64,000 nucleotides of DNA from Pseudomonas jinjuensis (GCF_900103845.1 NZ_FNIJ01000009.1:51927-115926); one strand, 5' to 3'; positions 8,631 through 43,711 are shown, counted from the first letter of the stretch. Numbers and translations: made by a program. Notes: generated from the letters alone by a model not told the origin.

Positions 8631-8663
8631 GTTTCCATACGTACGGCCACGCCAATGGTGCCC

Positions 8664-8698
8664 ACGGTGGATAACGCTTCGCGTTATCCACCCTACGG
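8664..8698. repeat. 'GGTGGATAACGC ... GCGTTATCCACC' palindrome, copy 2
   Basis: A near-perfect inverted repeat with GCTTCGC at its centre, closing with CCCTACGGG. It overlaps the 3' end of the minus-strand hydrolase gene, and the TAG stop codon of that gene lies within the repeat's own GTAGGG terminus. Confidence 0.75.
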
Positions 8699-9655
8699 GT
8701 AAAGCGCCGCCGCCAGCTGCGCCGCGATCTCCCCGTGGATCTCGCCGATCCCCGGCATCACCGTCGCCATGCGCAGGAAGTCATGGGTGGTCCCCGCATA
8801 CTCCCGCAGCGTCACCGCCACACCTGCCTCGCGCAACCGACCGGCATACGCCCTGCCCTCGTCGAGCAACGGATCGAACTGCGCCAATCCCACAAAGGCC
8901 GGCGCACAACCGCTCAGCTCATCGCACAGCAACGGCGAAAACCGCCAGTCCCGGCGATCCTCCACGCCGCGCTGGTACTGGCTGTAGAACCACTCCAGCG
9001 TCTCCGCCTCCAGCAGATAGCCCTCGTCGAACAACTCCGCCGAACCGCTCACCCGCGAGGCATCGGTGATCGGATAGCAGAGCAGCTGCAGCCTTGGCCG
9101 GATCGCCGGACATTCCGCACGCGCCGCCTGGATCGCCAGCACCGTGGCGATGGTCGCCCCGGCGCTGTCGCCACCGAAGGCCACGCGCTCGGTATCCAGC
9201 CCCAGCGCGGCGCCCTCCTCGCGCAGCCAGGCCAGCGCGTCCTCGGCGTCCTCCAGCGCGGTGGGGAAGCGATGCTGCGGCGCCAGCCGGTAGTCCACCG
9301 AGAGCACCGCGCAGGGCGTGCGCCAGGCCAGTTCGGCGCAGACGCCGTCGTGGGAGTCCAGGCTGCCGACGACGAAGCCGCCGCCGTGGAAGTACACCAG
9401 CAGCGGCCACTGCCGCGGCGCCTCGGCGCTGCGCGGCAGGTACAGGCGCGCTCCGACCTCCGCGCCATCGCGGGCGCGGAAGCTCAGGTCGCGGCGCTCC
9501 ACCTGCTGCGGCCAGGGCCAGCGCAGGCCGGCCGAGGCCTGCTCGAAGTCGGCGCGGGCGGCGGCCGGGGCGAGTTCGTGCAGCGCCTTGCGCCCGGACT
9601 CGCGGCCGGCGTCCACCAGGTCGAGGAAGGCGGTCAGTTCAGGGTGCAAAGACAT
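8693..9655 (-). CDS. Alpha/beta hydrolase (HSL-type esterase), candidate release or trimming enzyme
   Basis: This 320-residue alpha/beta hydrolase-3 protein has the hormone-sensitive-lipase signature. The oxyanion motif is 'HGGGFVVGS', the nucleophile elbow 'GGDSAGA', the acid is probably in 'FDPLLDEG', and the His is in 'TTHDFL'. The ATG at 9655 has AAGGAAA upstream and follows the NRPS stop by about 20 bp, so it is the last gene of the biosynthetic operon. Free-standing esterases of this type are found in NRPS and siderophore operons, where they hydrolyse esters or thioesters. Because the assembly line lacks a terminal thioesterase, this enzyme is a candidate for peptide release. Hydrolysis of the imported siderophore or an unrelated esterase role are alternatives. 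The stop codon is supplied by an intergenic repeat. Confidence 0.88.
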   Translation of the reverse strand: MSLHPELTAFLDLVDAGRESGRKALHELAPAAARADFEQASAGLRWPWPQQVERRDLSFRARDGAEVGARLYLPRSAEAPRQWPLLVYFHGGGFVVGSLDSHDGVCAELAWRTPCAVLSVDYRLAPQHRFPTALEDAEDALAWLREEGAALGLDTERVAFGGDSAGATIATVLAIQAARAECPAIRPRLQLLCYPITDASRVSGSAELFDEGYLLEAETLEWFYSQYQRGVEDRRDWRFSPLLCDELSGCAPAFVGLAQFDPLLDEGRAYAGRLREAGVAVTLREYAGTTHDFLRMATVMPGIGEIHGEIAAQLAAALYP

Positions 9656-9677
9656 GGCGGATTTCCTTGAAATGGTC

Positions 9678-34592
<24,915 letters not shown>

Positions 34593-34596
<4 letters not shown>

Positions 34597-37500
34597 TGGG
34601 CTTCCACCTCGGCGAACAGGTTTTCCAGGGAATCGAGGCTGGCGCCGCTGCTCTGTCCTTGCAGTTCGGCGACCTTTTCGGCGAAGCGCTCCAGCGTCTC
34701 GCCCTCGAAGAACAGCCGCAGCGGCAGGTCGAGGCCGAGGCGTTCCTGCAGGCTGGCGCGCAGGCGGGTGGCGAGCAGCGAGTGGCCGCCGAGTTCGAAG
34801 AAGTTGTCCTGCAGGCCGACCCGTTCGACGCCGAGGGCCTCCTGCCAGACCTGCGCCAGGGTGCGTTCCAGCTCGCTGCGCGGCGCAACGTAGGCGCGCT
34901 CGGCCAGCGCCTCGCCGGCCAGCGCCTCGCCGGCCAGCGCGCGGCGGTCGACCTTGCCGTTGGGCATCAGCGGCAGGCGCACCAGGCGGCGCAGCGCAGA
35001 CGGCAGCATGTGCACCGGCAGGCGCTGGGCGAGCTGCGCCTGCAGACGGGCCTCCAGCCCCTCCTCTTCCGCCGCAACGACGAAGGCCACCAGTTGGCTG
35101 CCGGCGGCGCCTTCGCGCACCACCACCGCCGCCTCGATCACGCCCGCGCATTCCAGCAGCGCGGCCTCGACCTCGCCCGGCTCGATGCGGAAGCCACGGA
35201 TCTTCACCTGGGAATCGGCGCGGCCGATGAATTCCAGCAGGCCGTCCGGACGCCAGCGCGCCAGGTCGCCGGTGCGGTAGATGCGCTCGCCATCGGCGGC
35301 GGCGAGGAAGCGTTCGGCGGTCAGCCCGGGACGGCCGAGATAGCCGCGGGCGATGCCGGGGCCGGCGACGTACAGCTCGCCCTCAGCGCCGCTGGCGACC
35401 GGCTGCAGTTCGCCGTCCAGCAGGCGCACGCGCATGCCCGGCGCCGGGCGGCCGATGCTCACCGGGCCGCCGTCGGCGTTCCAGGCGCTGCACCAGACGC
35501 TGCCTTCGGTGGGGCCGTACTCGTTGCTCAGCAGCACGCCGGGCAGGCGCTCGGCGTGGTGCGCCAGCAGCGCCGGCTGGCAGGCTTCGCCGGCCACCAC
35601 CACGCAGTCGAGGCGCTGGTCGCCGAGCTGTTCCAGCACTTCCGCATGCAGGCCGGGCAGCGCGAGGTAGTGGGAGATGTCCGCCGCGCCGATCAGTTCG
35701 GCGATGGCGCGCGGGTCTTTCGCCTGCTCTTCCGACGGCAGCTGCAGGCAGCCGCCCTGGCCGAGGGTCCAGAACAGCCCGGCCACCGAGCTGTCGAAGG
35801 ACAGCGACGACAGCAGCAGGAAGCCGCGCACCGGCGCGCGGTAATGGGCGTGGCGCGCCAGGGTCGAGGCCACCGCGTTGGCGTGGCTGACACCGACCCC
35901 CTTGGGCTGGCCGGTGGAGCCGGAGGTATAGATGAGGTAGGCGAGATCGCTGCCGTGCTGCTCGACCGTCGGCGCCTCGGCGGCGCCCTGCCAGAGCGGC
36001 GAGTCCTCGGCCAGCGACAGTTGCGCCACGCCATGCGGAATGACCAGCGCGGCGTCCGGCTGGCGCAGGGTCAGCAGGCAGCGCACGCCGGCATCGGCGA
36101 GCATGAAACCGAGGCGGTCGGCGGGATAGGCCGGATCCAGCGGCAGGTAGGCGCCGCCGGCCTTGAGGATGCCGACGATGGCCGCCAGCGCCTGGGGCGA
36201 ACGCTCGGCATACACGCCGACCGGCTGGTCGCGACCGACGCCCTGGCTGCGCAGTGCGTTGGCGATCCGGTTGGCGCGGCGCTCCAGTTCCGCGTAGCTC
36301 CAGGCCACCTCGCCCTGGCGCACGGCGATGCGCTCGGCGCCAGCGGCGACCTGCGCTTCGAACAGCTGCTGCAGGCGCGGCGCGGCCGGCAGCGGCAGCT
36401 CCGCGCCCTGCTCGAAGGCGGCGATGCGCGCGCGTTCGGCCTCGCCCAGCATGCCGATGCGGGCCGGGGGCTGGTCGAGATCGGCCAGGGCGTTGCCGGC
36501 GAACACCTGGAACTGCTCCAGCCACAGCGCCGCGCACCCGGCGTCGATGCGCTCGGCGCGCCAGTCGAGGCGCAGGCGCTCGGCGCCCTCGCGGGTCAGT
36601 TGCAGCAGCGGCAGGCCGGCGGGGTCCAGGCGCAGTTCCAGCCAGTCGGCGTCGGCTTGGGGTTCCACGGCGCAGGCGTAGTCGGCGACCACTCCGCTGG
36701 CGCCGGCCAGCTCGGCTTCGTCCAGGCATTCCAGCCAGGAGCGCGCCTCGTCGAAGCGGGCGCGGAAGCTGTCCAGCGACTGGCGCAGGCTGGCGTCGGC
36801 GGCGATGTCCAGGTTCAGCGGCAGGCAGCGCTGGAAGCGGCCGAGGATGCCCTGCACCTGTTCGCTGCGGCCATCCACCCAGACGCCGAGGGCGATGCGC
36901 GGCTGGTCGGCGATGCGGGTGAGGAAGGCGCCCCAGAGGAAGGCCAGCAGTTGCCCGGCCGGCACGTCCTGTGCGTCGAGTTGCGCCAGCAGTTCGCCGT
37001 TTTCCACGGACAGGCTGGCCGGTTCCGCGGCGCCCTCGCCGGCGCGTTCGAACGGCAGGCGCTGGCGCGGCGGCATGCTGCTCACCTGCGCGCGCCAGTA
37101 GTCGGCGCCGCGCACACCGAGGTCTTCGGCGCGCAGTTCGCCCTGCCAGGAGGCGTAGTCGATGTACTGCAGCACGTCCTCGTCCAGCGCCGGCAGCACG
37201 TGGTCGTAGCCGTCGCGCAGGTCGCTGGCCAGCCGCGCCAGCGCCACGCCGTCGAGGCTCGCCAGCGGTGCGCCGAGGAGGACGACGAAGGACTCGCCCC
37301 GGTCGATGGCGACCGCCTGCAGCGGCGCGGCGTCCGGTTGTGCAAGAGCGTCGCGCAGGCGCTGTTCGCCGCCCTCTTCGCCCGCCACGCTGAGCGCCGC
37401 CGGCGCATCGCCGACCACCTGCACCGGCCGGTGCAGGCCGTCCAGCCGCAGGTAGCGGGTGCGCAGCACTTCGTTGCGCGCCAGCAGGCCGTCGAGGATG

Positions 37501-37646
37501 CGGCGCAGGCGCGCCTCGTCCAGCCGGCCGGCGATGGCGATGCGGGCGATGGCGGCCAGCGGCCGGCCGAGGGATTCCTGCAGGGCGAGCACGGCGGCCT
37601 GCTGCGCGGAGAGGGGGAAGGCTTCCTGGTGGGCGGACAGTTGCAT
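34593..37646 (-). CDS. NRPS: interface-like domain - A(His) - T, first amino-acid module
   Basis: This protein of about 1,017 residues starts with a condensation-fold domain in which the catalytic HHxxxDG motif is degenerate ('APLASLDG'). It resembles the 'interface' domains that recruit stand-alone siderophore beta-hydroxylases, and is probably not a working C domain. The A domain follows (~450-930, core '[11 protein letters not shown]' ~574). Its pocket reads DSALVAEVWK, close to the bacitracin histidine code DSELTAEVCK and unlike Asp codes (DLTKxGHxGK). A T domain (GGHSLLA ~952) ends the protein. The missing condensation activity is supplied by the C domain at the end of the upstream FAAL protein. 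The frame opens at TTG 37661; ATG 37646 has GAGG 9 bp upstream and is preferred, with ATG 37652 possible. Histidine specificity is inferred by hand. Confidence 0.85.
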
Positions 37647-37657
37647 GGGCATGAACC

Positions 37658-38710
37658 TCAATCGAGTGCCAGGTCGGCGCTTTTCTGGGCGATCGCCATC
37701 GCGGTGAGAATCCTGCGCGGGCCGGTGAATGCGTTGCGCGCGTGCAGCGCGAGGATGTTGTCGAGCAGCACGACGTCGCCGCGCTGCCAGGGGAACTCGA
37801 CCATCACGTCCCGGTAGGCCTGCTGCAGGTGGCCGATCACTTCGGCGGGGATCGGCTCGCCGTCGCCGTAGAAGGTGTTCTGCGGCAGGTCTTCAGGGGC
37901 GAATTCGGCGATCAGCGCGGCGCGCAGGGTTTCCGGCAGGGTCAGGGCGTTGAAGAAGGTGCCGTGGTTGAACCACACCTCCTCGCCGGTGCGCAGGTGG
38001 CGGACGATGGCCGGGCCGATCTGGCGGGTACGCAGGCGGTTGCCGGGCTTCCATTGCGGCTGGATGCCGATCCTCGCGCAGTAGGCCTCGACCTCGGCGC
38101 GGTCCTCGCTCTGGAACACCGTCTGCCAGGGCAGGCCCATGCCGTCGCCGTAGTTGCGCACGTACATGATCCTGCGCCGGCGGAATTCCTCGCGCACTGC
38201 CGGGTCGATCCGGCGCAGCAGCTCGCGGGTGTCGCCCAGCGGGGTCTCGCCGCCGGTCGGCGACGGGGTGTCGCAATAGAAGTACAGGTGCAGCGGGAAC
38301 ACCGGCGAATAGGAGTGCTCGTTGTGCGGGAAGATGCGCTCGTCGCTGGGGTAGTCGGTGGAGCTGTAGATGTTGAACTGGCGGGTGACCTGGGTGCGCG
38401 GCGAGGCGCGGAACAGGTATTCCAGCGCGCCGCCGGAGATCGCCTGCACGCAGCGGTCGAAGCCGTCGATGCCGGCCGCCTCGAAACCGCGGAAGAGGAT
38501 GGCGCCGTGTTCCAGCAGGCGCGCCTCGATCAGCTCGCGGTTGGCCGTGGCCCATTCGATCAGGTCGACGCCGGGCAGGCGCGCCCGGCAGATCAGCGGC
38601 AGACTCTGACCGTCGAACAGCGGCTGCATGGAAACCCGCTCGGCGCTGCCGCCGGCGACACCCCTGCGGGCCCGCCCGAGGGTGGGCAGGCTGTTGCTCG
38701 ATTGGCTCAT
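37658..38710 (-). CDS. TauD/SyrP-type Fe(II)/2-oxoglutarate hydroxylase, predicted His beta-hydroxylase
   Basis: This 350-residue protein is a non-haem Fe(II)/2-oxoglutarate oxygenase of the TauD/TfdA fold. The metal ligands are visible as His129-x-Glu131 ('FPHNEHSY') and a distal His323 ('LALHARNAF'), with Arg332/333 placed to bind 2-oxoglutarate. The SyrP group hydroxylates the beta carbon of an amino acid tethered on an NRPS carrier protein. Its gene sits directly before the NRPS with the degenerate interface domain and overlaps the FAAL gene by 4 bp, the arrangement described for interface-associated siderophore hydroxylases. As the adjacent A domain reads as His rather than Asp, I predict beta-hydroxyhistidine, as reported in corrugatin-type siderophores. 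Asp hydroxylation remains the main alternative. Confidence 0.87.
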   Translation of the reverse strand: MSQSSNSLPTLGRARRGVAGGSAERVSMQPLFDGQSLPLICRARLPGVDLIEWATANRELIEARLLEHGAILFRGFEAAGIDGFDRCVQAISGGALEYLFRASPRTQVTRQFNIYSSTDYPSDERIFPHNEHSYSPVFPLHLYFYCDTPSPTGGETPLGDTRELLRRIDPAVREEFRRRRIMYVRNYGDGMGLPWQTVFQSEDRAEVEAYCARIGIQPQWKPGNRLRTRQIGPAIVRHLRTGEEVWFNHGTFFNALTLPETLRAALIAEFAPEDLPQNTFYGDGEPIPAEVIGHLQQAYRDVMVEFPWQRGDVVLLDNILALHARNAFTGPRRILTAMAIAQKSADLALD

Positions 38711-41700
38711 TGGACCCCCTGCATGCTTTGCGAATCGGTGCCACGGCGGCGCATCGGCCGCTGGCCGGCGAGCTGCGCCTGGCGCTGGCGGTTGGCTTCG
38801 GCCTCGGCTTCGCGGCGGACCTGCGCCGCCGCGGCGATCAGTTCGGCCTGACTGCCCCGGGGCGCGGCCAGCCAGCGCGCCAGCACCGCCTGCAGCTGGG
38901 CGAACAGCTGGGTGATCTCGCCCGGCTGGAACAGCCCCTGGGGCGTCTCGAAGCGCGCCTGCAGGCGCCCGGCGCTGTTGTAGAAGCCGAGGATCAGGTC
39001 CATCTCGGCGACCTGCCGGGCACCGTCGAAATGCTCGGCGCGCAGGTCGCGCAGGCGCGGCAGCGGCGGCTCGCCTTCCTGGTAGTTGAGCTTGATGCTG
39101 AAGAACGGCGAGCGGCCGGCGCGGCGCGGCGGGCGCAGTTCCTCCACCAGCCGGTCGAACGGCAGGTCCTGGTGGTCGGCGGCGTCGATCACCACGCGCC
39201 GGCACTGGTCGAGCAGCGCGTCGGCGCCCTCCTCCGCGCGCAGTTCCACCTGCAGCACCAGTTGGTTGATGAAGAAGCCGACCAGGGATTCGGCCAGCGG
39301 ATGGGTGCGGTTGGCGATGTCGCTGCCGAGGCGGATGCGCTTCTGCCCGCTGTGCTCGGCGAGGACCACGGCGAAGGCGCCGAGCAGCAGCATGAACGGC
39401 GTGGCCCCCTGTTCGGCGGCGAAGGCGCGCAGCGCGGTGGTCTGCGCGGCGGGGAAGTCGAAGGTCGCGCACTGCGCCAGCGCGCCGTGCGCACGGGGGC
39501 GCTGCGGGTGCAGTTCGAACCAGGCCTGCTCGCCGGCCAGGGCGTCGCGCCAGTAGTCGAGCTGGCGCTGCTGGTCGGCGGCGAGCAACTGGCGCTGCCA
39601 GCGGGCGAAGTCGCCATAGCCGACTTCCAGCGCCGGCAGCGGCTGGTCCTGCCCGGACAGGCGCGCGACGTAGCGGCGCTCCAGCTCGCCGAGGAGGATG
39701 TTCATCGACCAGCCGTCCACGGCGATGTGGTGGATGGTCAGCAGCAGGATGTGCTCGCGCTCGTCCAGGCGCAGCAGGCGCACGCGCTGCAGCGGTCCGT
39801 GCTGCAGGTCGAACGGCAGCCGCGCCTCGACGGCGGCCTGCTCGCGGGCGGCGGCTTCGCGCTGCTCGATGGGCAGGTCGGTGAGTTCGGCGACGGCGAA
39901 GTCCAGCGCCATGTCCTGGTGCACCACCGGGCGCACGGCGTCCGCATCCTGGCGGAAGCTGGTGCGCAGCACCGCGTGGCGCGCCTGCAGATCGGCGAAG
40001 GCGCCGCGCAACGCGGCGATGTCCAGCGGGCCGCGCAGGCGCACCGCCAGCGGCACGTTGTACACCGCGCCCTGCGGGTCGAGCTGCCAGGCGAACCAGA
40101 GGCGCTGCTGGGCGTGGGACAGCACGGGCTCGGCCTGCGGATCGGCGGCCAGCGGCAGGTTGCGCGCCGGCTGCTGCATTGCCTCGCGCACCGCCGCGGC
40201 GAAGCCGGCCAGGTCGGCCGCCTCGAACAGCGCGGCCAGCGACAGCGACACACCGAGCCGTTCGCGCAGGCGGGCGAGCACCTGCACCGCGCCGATGGAG
40301 TTGCCGCCGAGGGCGAAGAAACGGTCTTCGCGGTACAGCCCGGCGATGCCCAGCACTTCGCTCCAGGTCTGCGCGACCAGTTGCTCGGTGTCGTCGCGCG
40401 GGAGCTCGCCGCTGCGCGTGGCCAGTTCGCCGGCACGCTGCAGGTGGAAGCAGGCCAGTTCGCCGCGCTCCAGCAGGATGCGGCAGGCCGAGCGCTGCAG
40501 CTTGCCGCTGGAGGTGCGCGGCAGTTCGCCGGGTTCGAGCAGGGCGATCCAGGCGGTGCCCTGCTGGCAGGTGTCGAACACGACGCGATCGATTTCCGCG
40601 CAGAGCTGGGCGGCGTCGATCTTCTTGTGCGTGGCGCGGCCGATTTCCACGGCGATGCCGATGCCCTCGGCGCCCTGGTGCTCGACGGCGAAGGCGATCA
40701 CCCGGCCCTTGCGCGCGCCTTCCACCGAGTATTCGACGGCGCGTTCGAGGTCCTGCGGATAGAGGTTCTGGCCGCGGACGATGATCACGTCCTTCAGCCG
40801 GCCGGTGATGAACAGGCGGCGCTCGCTGAGGAAGCCGAGGTCGCCGGTGCGCAGCCAGGTGCGGCCGTCGCGCTGGACGAAGGCTTTCGCGGTGGCTTCG
40901 GGATTGCGCCAGTAGCCCTGGGCGACGCTGTCGCCGCTGGTCCAGATCTCGCCGATGCGGTTGTCCGGCTGGATCATGCCGGTGACCGGGTCGACCACCC
41001 GCAGGAGCATGCCGTCCTGCTCGATGCCGCTGCTCACCAGCAGGCTGCCGGTGCCTGGTTGCGCGAGGTTCTCGCCGAGGGCGTGGCTGTCGAAGCTGGC
41101 GGCGACGAAGGGCTCGGCGGCGGGCGTGCCGGTGACGAACAGGGTGGCCTCGGCCAGCCCGTAGCACGGCATGAGCATGCGCCGCTGGAAGCCGGCGGGG
41201 GCGAAGCGCTGCTCGAAGGCCGCCAGGCTGTCGTGGCGGATCGGCTCGGAGCCGGAGTAGATGACGCGCAGGCAGCTCAGGTCGAGGTTCGCCAGCGCCG
41301 CGTCGCCGGTGCGTTCGGCGGCCAGGCGGAAGGCGAAGTCCGGGCCGCCGGTGTGGCTGGCGCGGTAGCGGCTCACCGCCTCCATCCAGCGCGCCGGGCG
41401 TTCGATGAAGCTGCGCGGCGACATCAGGATCAGCGTTGCGCCGGCGTAGATGGCCTGCAGCAGGCAGCCGATCAGGCCCATGTCGTGGTAGAGCGGCAGC
41501 CAGCTGACGAACACCTCGCGTTCGTGCAGATCGAAGCCGGTCAGCATCATTTCCTCGTTGGCCACCAGGTTGCGGTGGCTGACCTGCACGCCCTTGGGCG
41601 TGGCGGTGGAGCCGGAGGTGTACTGCAGGAAGGCCACGGATTCCGCTTCCGGGCGGCGGCCGTGCCATTCACCGTCACCAGACAGGTCCTGCTCGTCGAC

Positions 41701-42120
41701 GGCGAGGATGGTCGGCAGCGCGACCTCGAAAGCCTCCGGCAGCGAGCCGGCCAGCTGCGAATCGGTGAGGATCAGCGCCGGCTGCGCGTCGCCGAGGATG
41801 GCGCGCACGCGGTTCAATTCCTGCGGGCGCAGCGATTCGGGCGGCAGCGCCGGCACGGCGATGATCCCGGCGTAGAGGCAGGCGTAGAAGCCGACCACGT
41901 ACTCCAGGCCGCTGTGCAACAGCAGCAGCGCGCGCTCGCCCGGCTCGGCGTGGCGCGCCAGCACCACCGCCAGGCCGCGGGCGCGGCGATCCAGTTCGGC
42001 GTAGTCGAGGGTTTCGCACTGCTGCTCGCCGTCGACCAGGAAACGCACGGCGGGGCGTTCGCCGTGGCTGGCCGCCCGCGCGATCAGGGCGTCGACCAGG
42101 GAGGCATGGGAATAGGTCAT
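38707..42120 (-). CDS. FAAL-ACP-C starter protein (fatty acyl-AMP ligase loading module)
   Basis: This 1,137-residue protein loads the lipid tail. Residues 1-590 form a fatty acyl-AMP ligase with 'FLQYTSGSTATPKGVQVSH', 'SWLPLYHDMGLIGCLL' and 'TGDLGFL', the last two typical of FAALs. A carrier domain follows (GGNS near 605), then a condensation domain (HHIAVDGWS near 798) that should join the acyl chain to the amino acid on the next protein. ATG 42120 follows AAGGTG by 7 bp; the frame is open further upstream but has no domain content. The last 60 residues are Arg/Gln-rich and low in complexity, perhaps a docking tail. The gene lies 38 bp after the thioesterase gene and overlaps the hydroxylase gene by 4 bp. 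Acyl chain length cannot be read from sequence. Confidence 0.92.
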   Translation of the reverse strand: MTYSHASLVDALIARAASHGERPAVRFLVDGEQQCETLDYAELDRRARGLAVVLARHAEPGERALLLLHSGLEYVVGFYACLYAGIIAVPALPPESLRPQELNRVRAILGDAQPALILTDSQLAGSLPEAFEVALPTILAVDEQDLSGDGEWHGRRPEAESVAFLQYTSGSTATPKGVQVSHRNLVANEEMMLTGFDLHEREVFVSWLPLYHDMGLIGCLLQAIYAGATLILMSPRSFIERPARWMEAVSRYRASHTGGPDFAFRLAAERTGDAALANLDLSCLRVIYSGSEPIRHDSLAAFEQRFAPAGFQRRMLMPCYGLAEATLFVTGTPAAEPFVAASFDSHALGENLAQPGTGSLLVSSGIEQDGMLLRVVDPVTGMIQPDNRIGEIWTSGDSVAQGYWRNPEATAKAFVQRDGRTWLRTGDLGFLSERRLFITGRLKDVIIVRGQNLYPQDLERAVEYSVEGARKGRVIAFAVEHQGAEGIGIAVEIGRATHKKIDAAQLCAEIDRVVFDTCQQGTAWIALLEPGELPRTSSGKLQRSACRILLERGELACFHLQRAGELATRSGELPRDDTEQLVAQTWSEVLGIAGLYREDRFFALGGNSIGAVQVLARLRERLGVSLSLAALFEAADLAGFAAAVREAMQQPARNLPLAADPQAEPVLSHAQQRLWFAWQLDPQGAVYNVPLAVRLRGPLDIAALRGAFADLQARHAVLRTSFRQDADAVRPVVHQDMALDFAVAELTDLPIEQREAAAREQAAVEARLPFDLQHGPLQRVRLLRLDEREHILLLTIHHIAVDGWSMNILLGELERRYVARLSGQDQPLPALEVGYGDFARWQRQLLAADQQRQLDYWRDALAGEQAWFELHPQRPRAHGALAQCATFDFPAAQTTALRAFAAEQGATPFMLLLGAFAVVLAEHSGQKRIRLGSDIANRTHPLAESLVGFFINQLVLQVELRAEEGADALLDQCRRVVIDAADHQDLPFDRLVEELRPPRRAGRSPFFSIKLNYQEGEPPLPRLRDLRAEHFDGARQVAEMDLILGFYNSAGRLQARFETPQGLFQPGEITQLFAQLQAVLARWLAAPRGSQAELIAAAAQVRREAEAEANRQRQAQLAGQRPMRRRGTDSQSMQGVQ

Positions 42121-42158
42121 CTCGCACCTTGCATGGAATGGTTGGGGTCCGTGGGCGC

Positions 42159-42884
42159 TCAGCCGACGCGGGCGACCGGCCGGGCGGAAGTCGCGCTCAG
42201 GCAGGCGGCCATGCGCTCCAGCAGCGCGCTCTCGCAGGAATGGATGAAGAAGTGGTCGCCGGGGAACATCTCCAGGCTGAACTCCGCCGCCGCGTGCTCG
42301 CGCCAGGCCAGCAGCTGCTCGCGGCTGGCGCGGTCGCCGGTGCCGGCGAAGACGTGCAGCGGGCAATCCAGCGGCGCGCTGGGCTGCGGGCGGTAGCGGC
42401 CGCAGAGGAGGAAGTCGGCGCGCAGGATGGGCAGGGTCAGGCGCATCAGCTCGGCGTCTTCCAGCACCGCCGCCGGGGTGCCCTGCAGGTCGCGCAGTTC
42501 GGCGAGCAGCTGTTCGTCGCTGCGCGGTTCGCGGAAACGCAGGTAGTCGCGCTGACCCGGCGCGGAGCCGCCGGACACCAGCAGCGCGCGCGGCCCCGGC
42601 AGCCCGCGCGCGCGGATGGCGCAAGCCAGCTCGTAGGCAAGCAGCGAACCCATGCTGTGGCCGAACAGCGCGTAGGGGCGATGCAGCGACCCGCGCAGCT
42701 CGTGGGCCAGCTGCGCGGCCAGCCCGACCAGATCGCCGGCCAGCGGTTCACCGCTGCGGCTGCCGCGCCCGGGGAGTTCCAGCGGACGCACCTCCAGCCA
42801 GCCCGGCACCCTGCGCCGCCAGCGCGCATAGCACATGGCGCTGGCGCCGGCGTAGGGCAGGCAGAACAGGGTCAGCGGCTGCAT
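42159..42884 (-). CDS. Type II thioesterase (editing)
   Basis: This 241-residue alpha/beta hydrolase has the type II thioesterase pattern: 'CLPYAGASA' at the start, nucleophile Ser77 in 'GHSMGS', and a C-terminal 'GDHFFIH' carrying the catalytic His. Enzymes of this group remove stalled or wrong acyl groups from carrier domains. The ATG at 42884 follows the mbtH stop by 2 bp; the frame extends upstream but the family begins at MQPLTLF. PvdG plays this role in pyoverdine synthesis. With no thioesterase domain fused to the final NRPS, a part in product release cannot be excluded. Confidence 0.92.
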   Translation of the reverse strand: MQPLTLFCLPYAGASAMCYARWRRRVPGWLEVRPLELPGRGSRSGEPLAGDLVGLAAQLAHELRGSLHRPYALFGHSMGSLLAYELACAIRARGLPGPRALLVSGGSAPGQRDYLRFREPRSDEQLLAELRDLQGTPAAVLEDAELMRLTLPILRADFLLCGRYRPQPSAPLDCPLHVFAGTGDRASREQLLAWREHAAAEFSLEMFPGDHFFIHSCESALLERMAACLSATSARPVARVG

Positions 42885-42886
42885 GC

Positions 42887-43102
42887 TCAATGGCTGGCCT
42901 GCCCTTCCATGTGCTTGCGCAGGCTCAGCGGGCGCATGTCGGTCCAGACTTCCTCGACGAAGGCCAGGCATTCCTGCTTGGAGCCGCTCTTGCCGGCTTC
43001 GCGCCAGCCGGCGGGGACTTCCTTGTAGTCCGGCCAGAGCGAGTACTGCTCTTCGTCGTTTACCAGAACCTTGAAATTCGCATCTTCGCGGTCGAACGCC
43101 AT
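42887..43102 (-). CDS. MbtH-family NRPS accessory protein
   Basis: This 71-residue protein shows the MbtH signature: an N-terminal '[22 protein letters not shown]', then 'VPAGW' and '[18 protein letters not shown]'. These proteins bind and activate adenylation domains. The ATG at 43102 has GGAGA about 8 bp upstream and gives the standard length; ATG 43117 is weaker. It is the first gene of the biosynthetic operon, 66 bp downstream of an IS box. All A domains of the cluster are possible partners. Confidence 0.95.
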   Translation of the reverse strand: MAFDREDANFKVLVNDEEQYSLWPDYKEVPAGWREAGKSGSKQECLAFVEEVWTDMRPLSLRKHMEGQASH

Positions 43103-43167
43103 TTGCTCAGTCTCCATTGCCGATCTGTCATGGCCGTGTGGCGGCCTTGTCGTATTGCTAGTAATCG

Positions 43168-43191
43168 ACGAATGGGAATGATTTTTCTTTA
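43168..43191 (-). promoter_or_regulatory. PvdS-type IS box for the biosynthetic operon
   Basis: On the minus strand TAAAG, 16 bases, CGT, one base off the TAAAT consensus. It lies 66 bp before the mbtH start and is the evident promoter for the operon that runs to 8693. Confidence 0.72.
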
Positions 43192-43260
43192 GCACGAAGA
43201 TTGGCGGAGGATACCGCCGAGGGGGCTCAAGGGCGCGGGGTTCGCGGGCTTCATCGATAG

Positions 43261-43321
43261 CGGCGGATGACGCTGGCGCGTCATGCGCCCTACGAAAACG
43301 CCCTGCCGAACCTGTAGGAGC
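43261..43321. repeat. 60-bp direct repeat, copy 1
   Basis: The segment starting CGGCGGATGACGCTGGCG and ending CCTGTAGGAGC recurs at 43459-43519 with few changes. It contains a small palindrome around the GCGTCATGCGCC part. Confidence 0.7.
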
Positions 43322-43420
43322 AACTGTCTTGGTATCTCAACGCATTTTGTTCGCGAGCAAGCTCGCTCCTACAGGTCGGGGCCAGGTTTGACGATTGTAG
43401 GAGCGGGCCATGCCCGCGAC
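43313..43420. repeat. REP-like palindromes in the mbtH-sigma intergenic region
   Basis: A pair of CTGTAGGAGC / GCTCCTACAG arms spans 43313-43376, and a smaller GTAGGAGCGGG / CCCGCGAC hairpin lies at 43397-43420. The gap 43103-43786 between divergent genes holds these, the direct repeats, the IS box and the sigma promoter; I see no gene in it. Confidence 0.65.
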
Positions 43421-43458
43421 GCTCTTTTACCGCTCCCACTCACCTGCATCCAGTCAGC

Positions 43459-43519
43459 GGCGGATGACGCTGGCGTCTCATGCGCCCTACGGAAATGCCC
43501 CCGCCGAACCTGTAGGAGC
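43459..43519. repeat. 60-bp direct repeat, copy 2
   Basis: Second copy of the 43261-43321 unit, about 200 bp away in the same orientation. Confidence 0.7.
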
Positions 43520-43711
43520 GAGGGGGACGCCCAGTCCTTGCTCGCGATCCGGAAGTTACCGGCACCACCCAAGCAGCCGCTTGGCACATCGATCGCCAGC
43601 AAGCTGGCTCCTACGAAGAGCAGCACCCCGCCGCCCTGCGTCCGGATGAGCCCTACATGTCTGAAAACGACCTCCACTCCCCCCCTTCGCAAAAGCTTCA
43701 CCGCGACATCA

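Noticed and set aside
8033-8674. Plus-strand open frame overlapping the receptor 3' end
   Set aside because: It is out of frame with the receptor, Arg-rich and runs on into palindromic repeats.
37658-41668. A 1,336-residue fusion of NRPS-like sequence and hydroxylase
   Set aside because: The upstream part of this frame is a shadow of the FAAL-C gene; the hydroxylase has its own ATG overlapping the FAAL stop and full family length.
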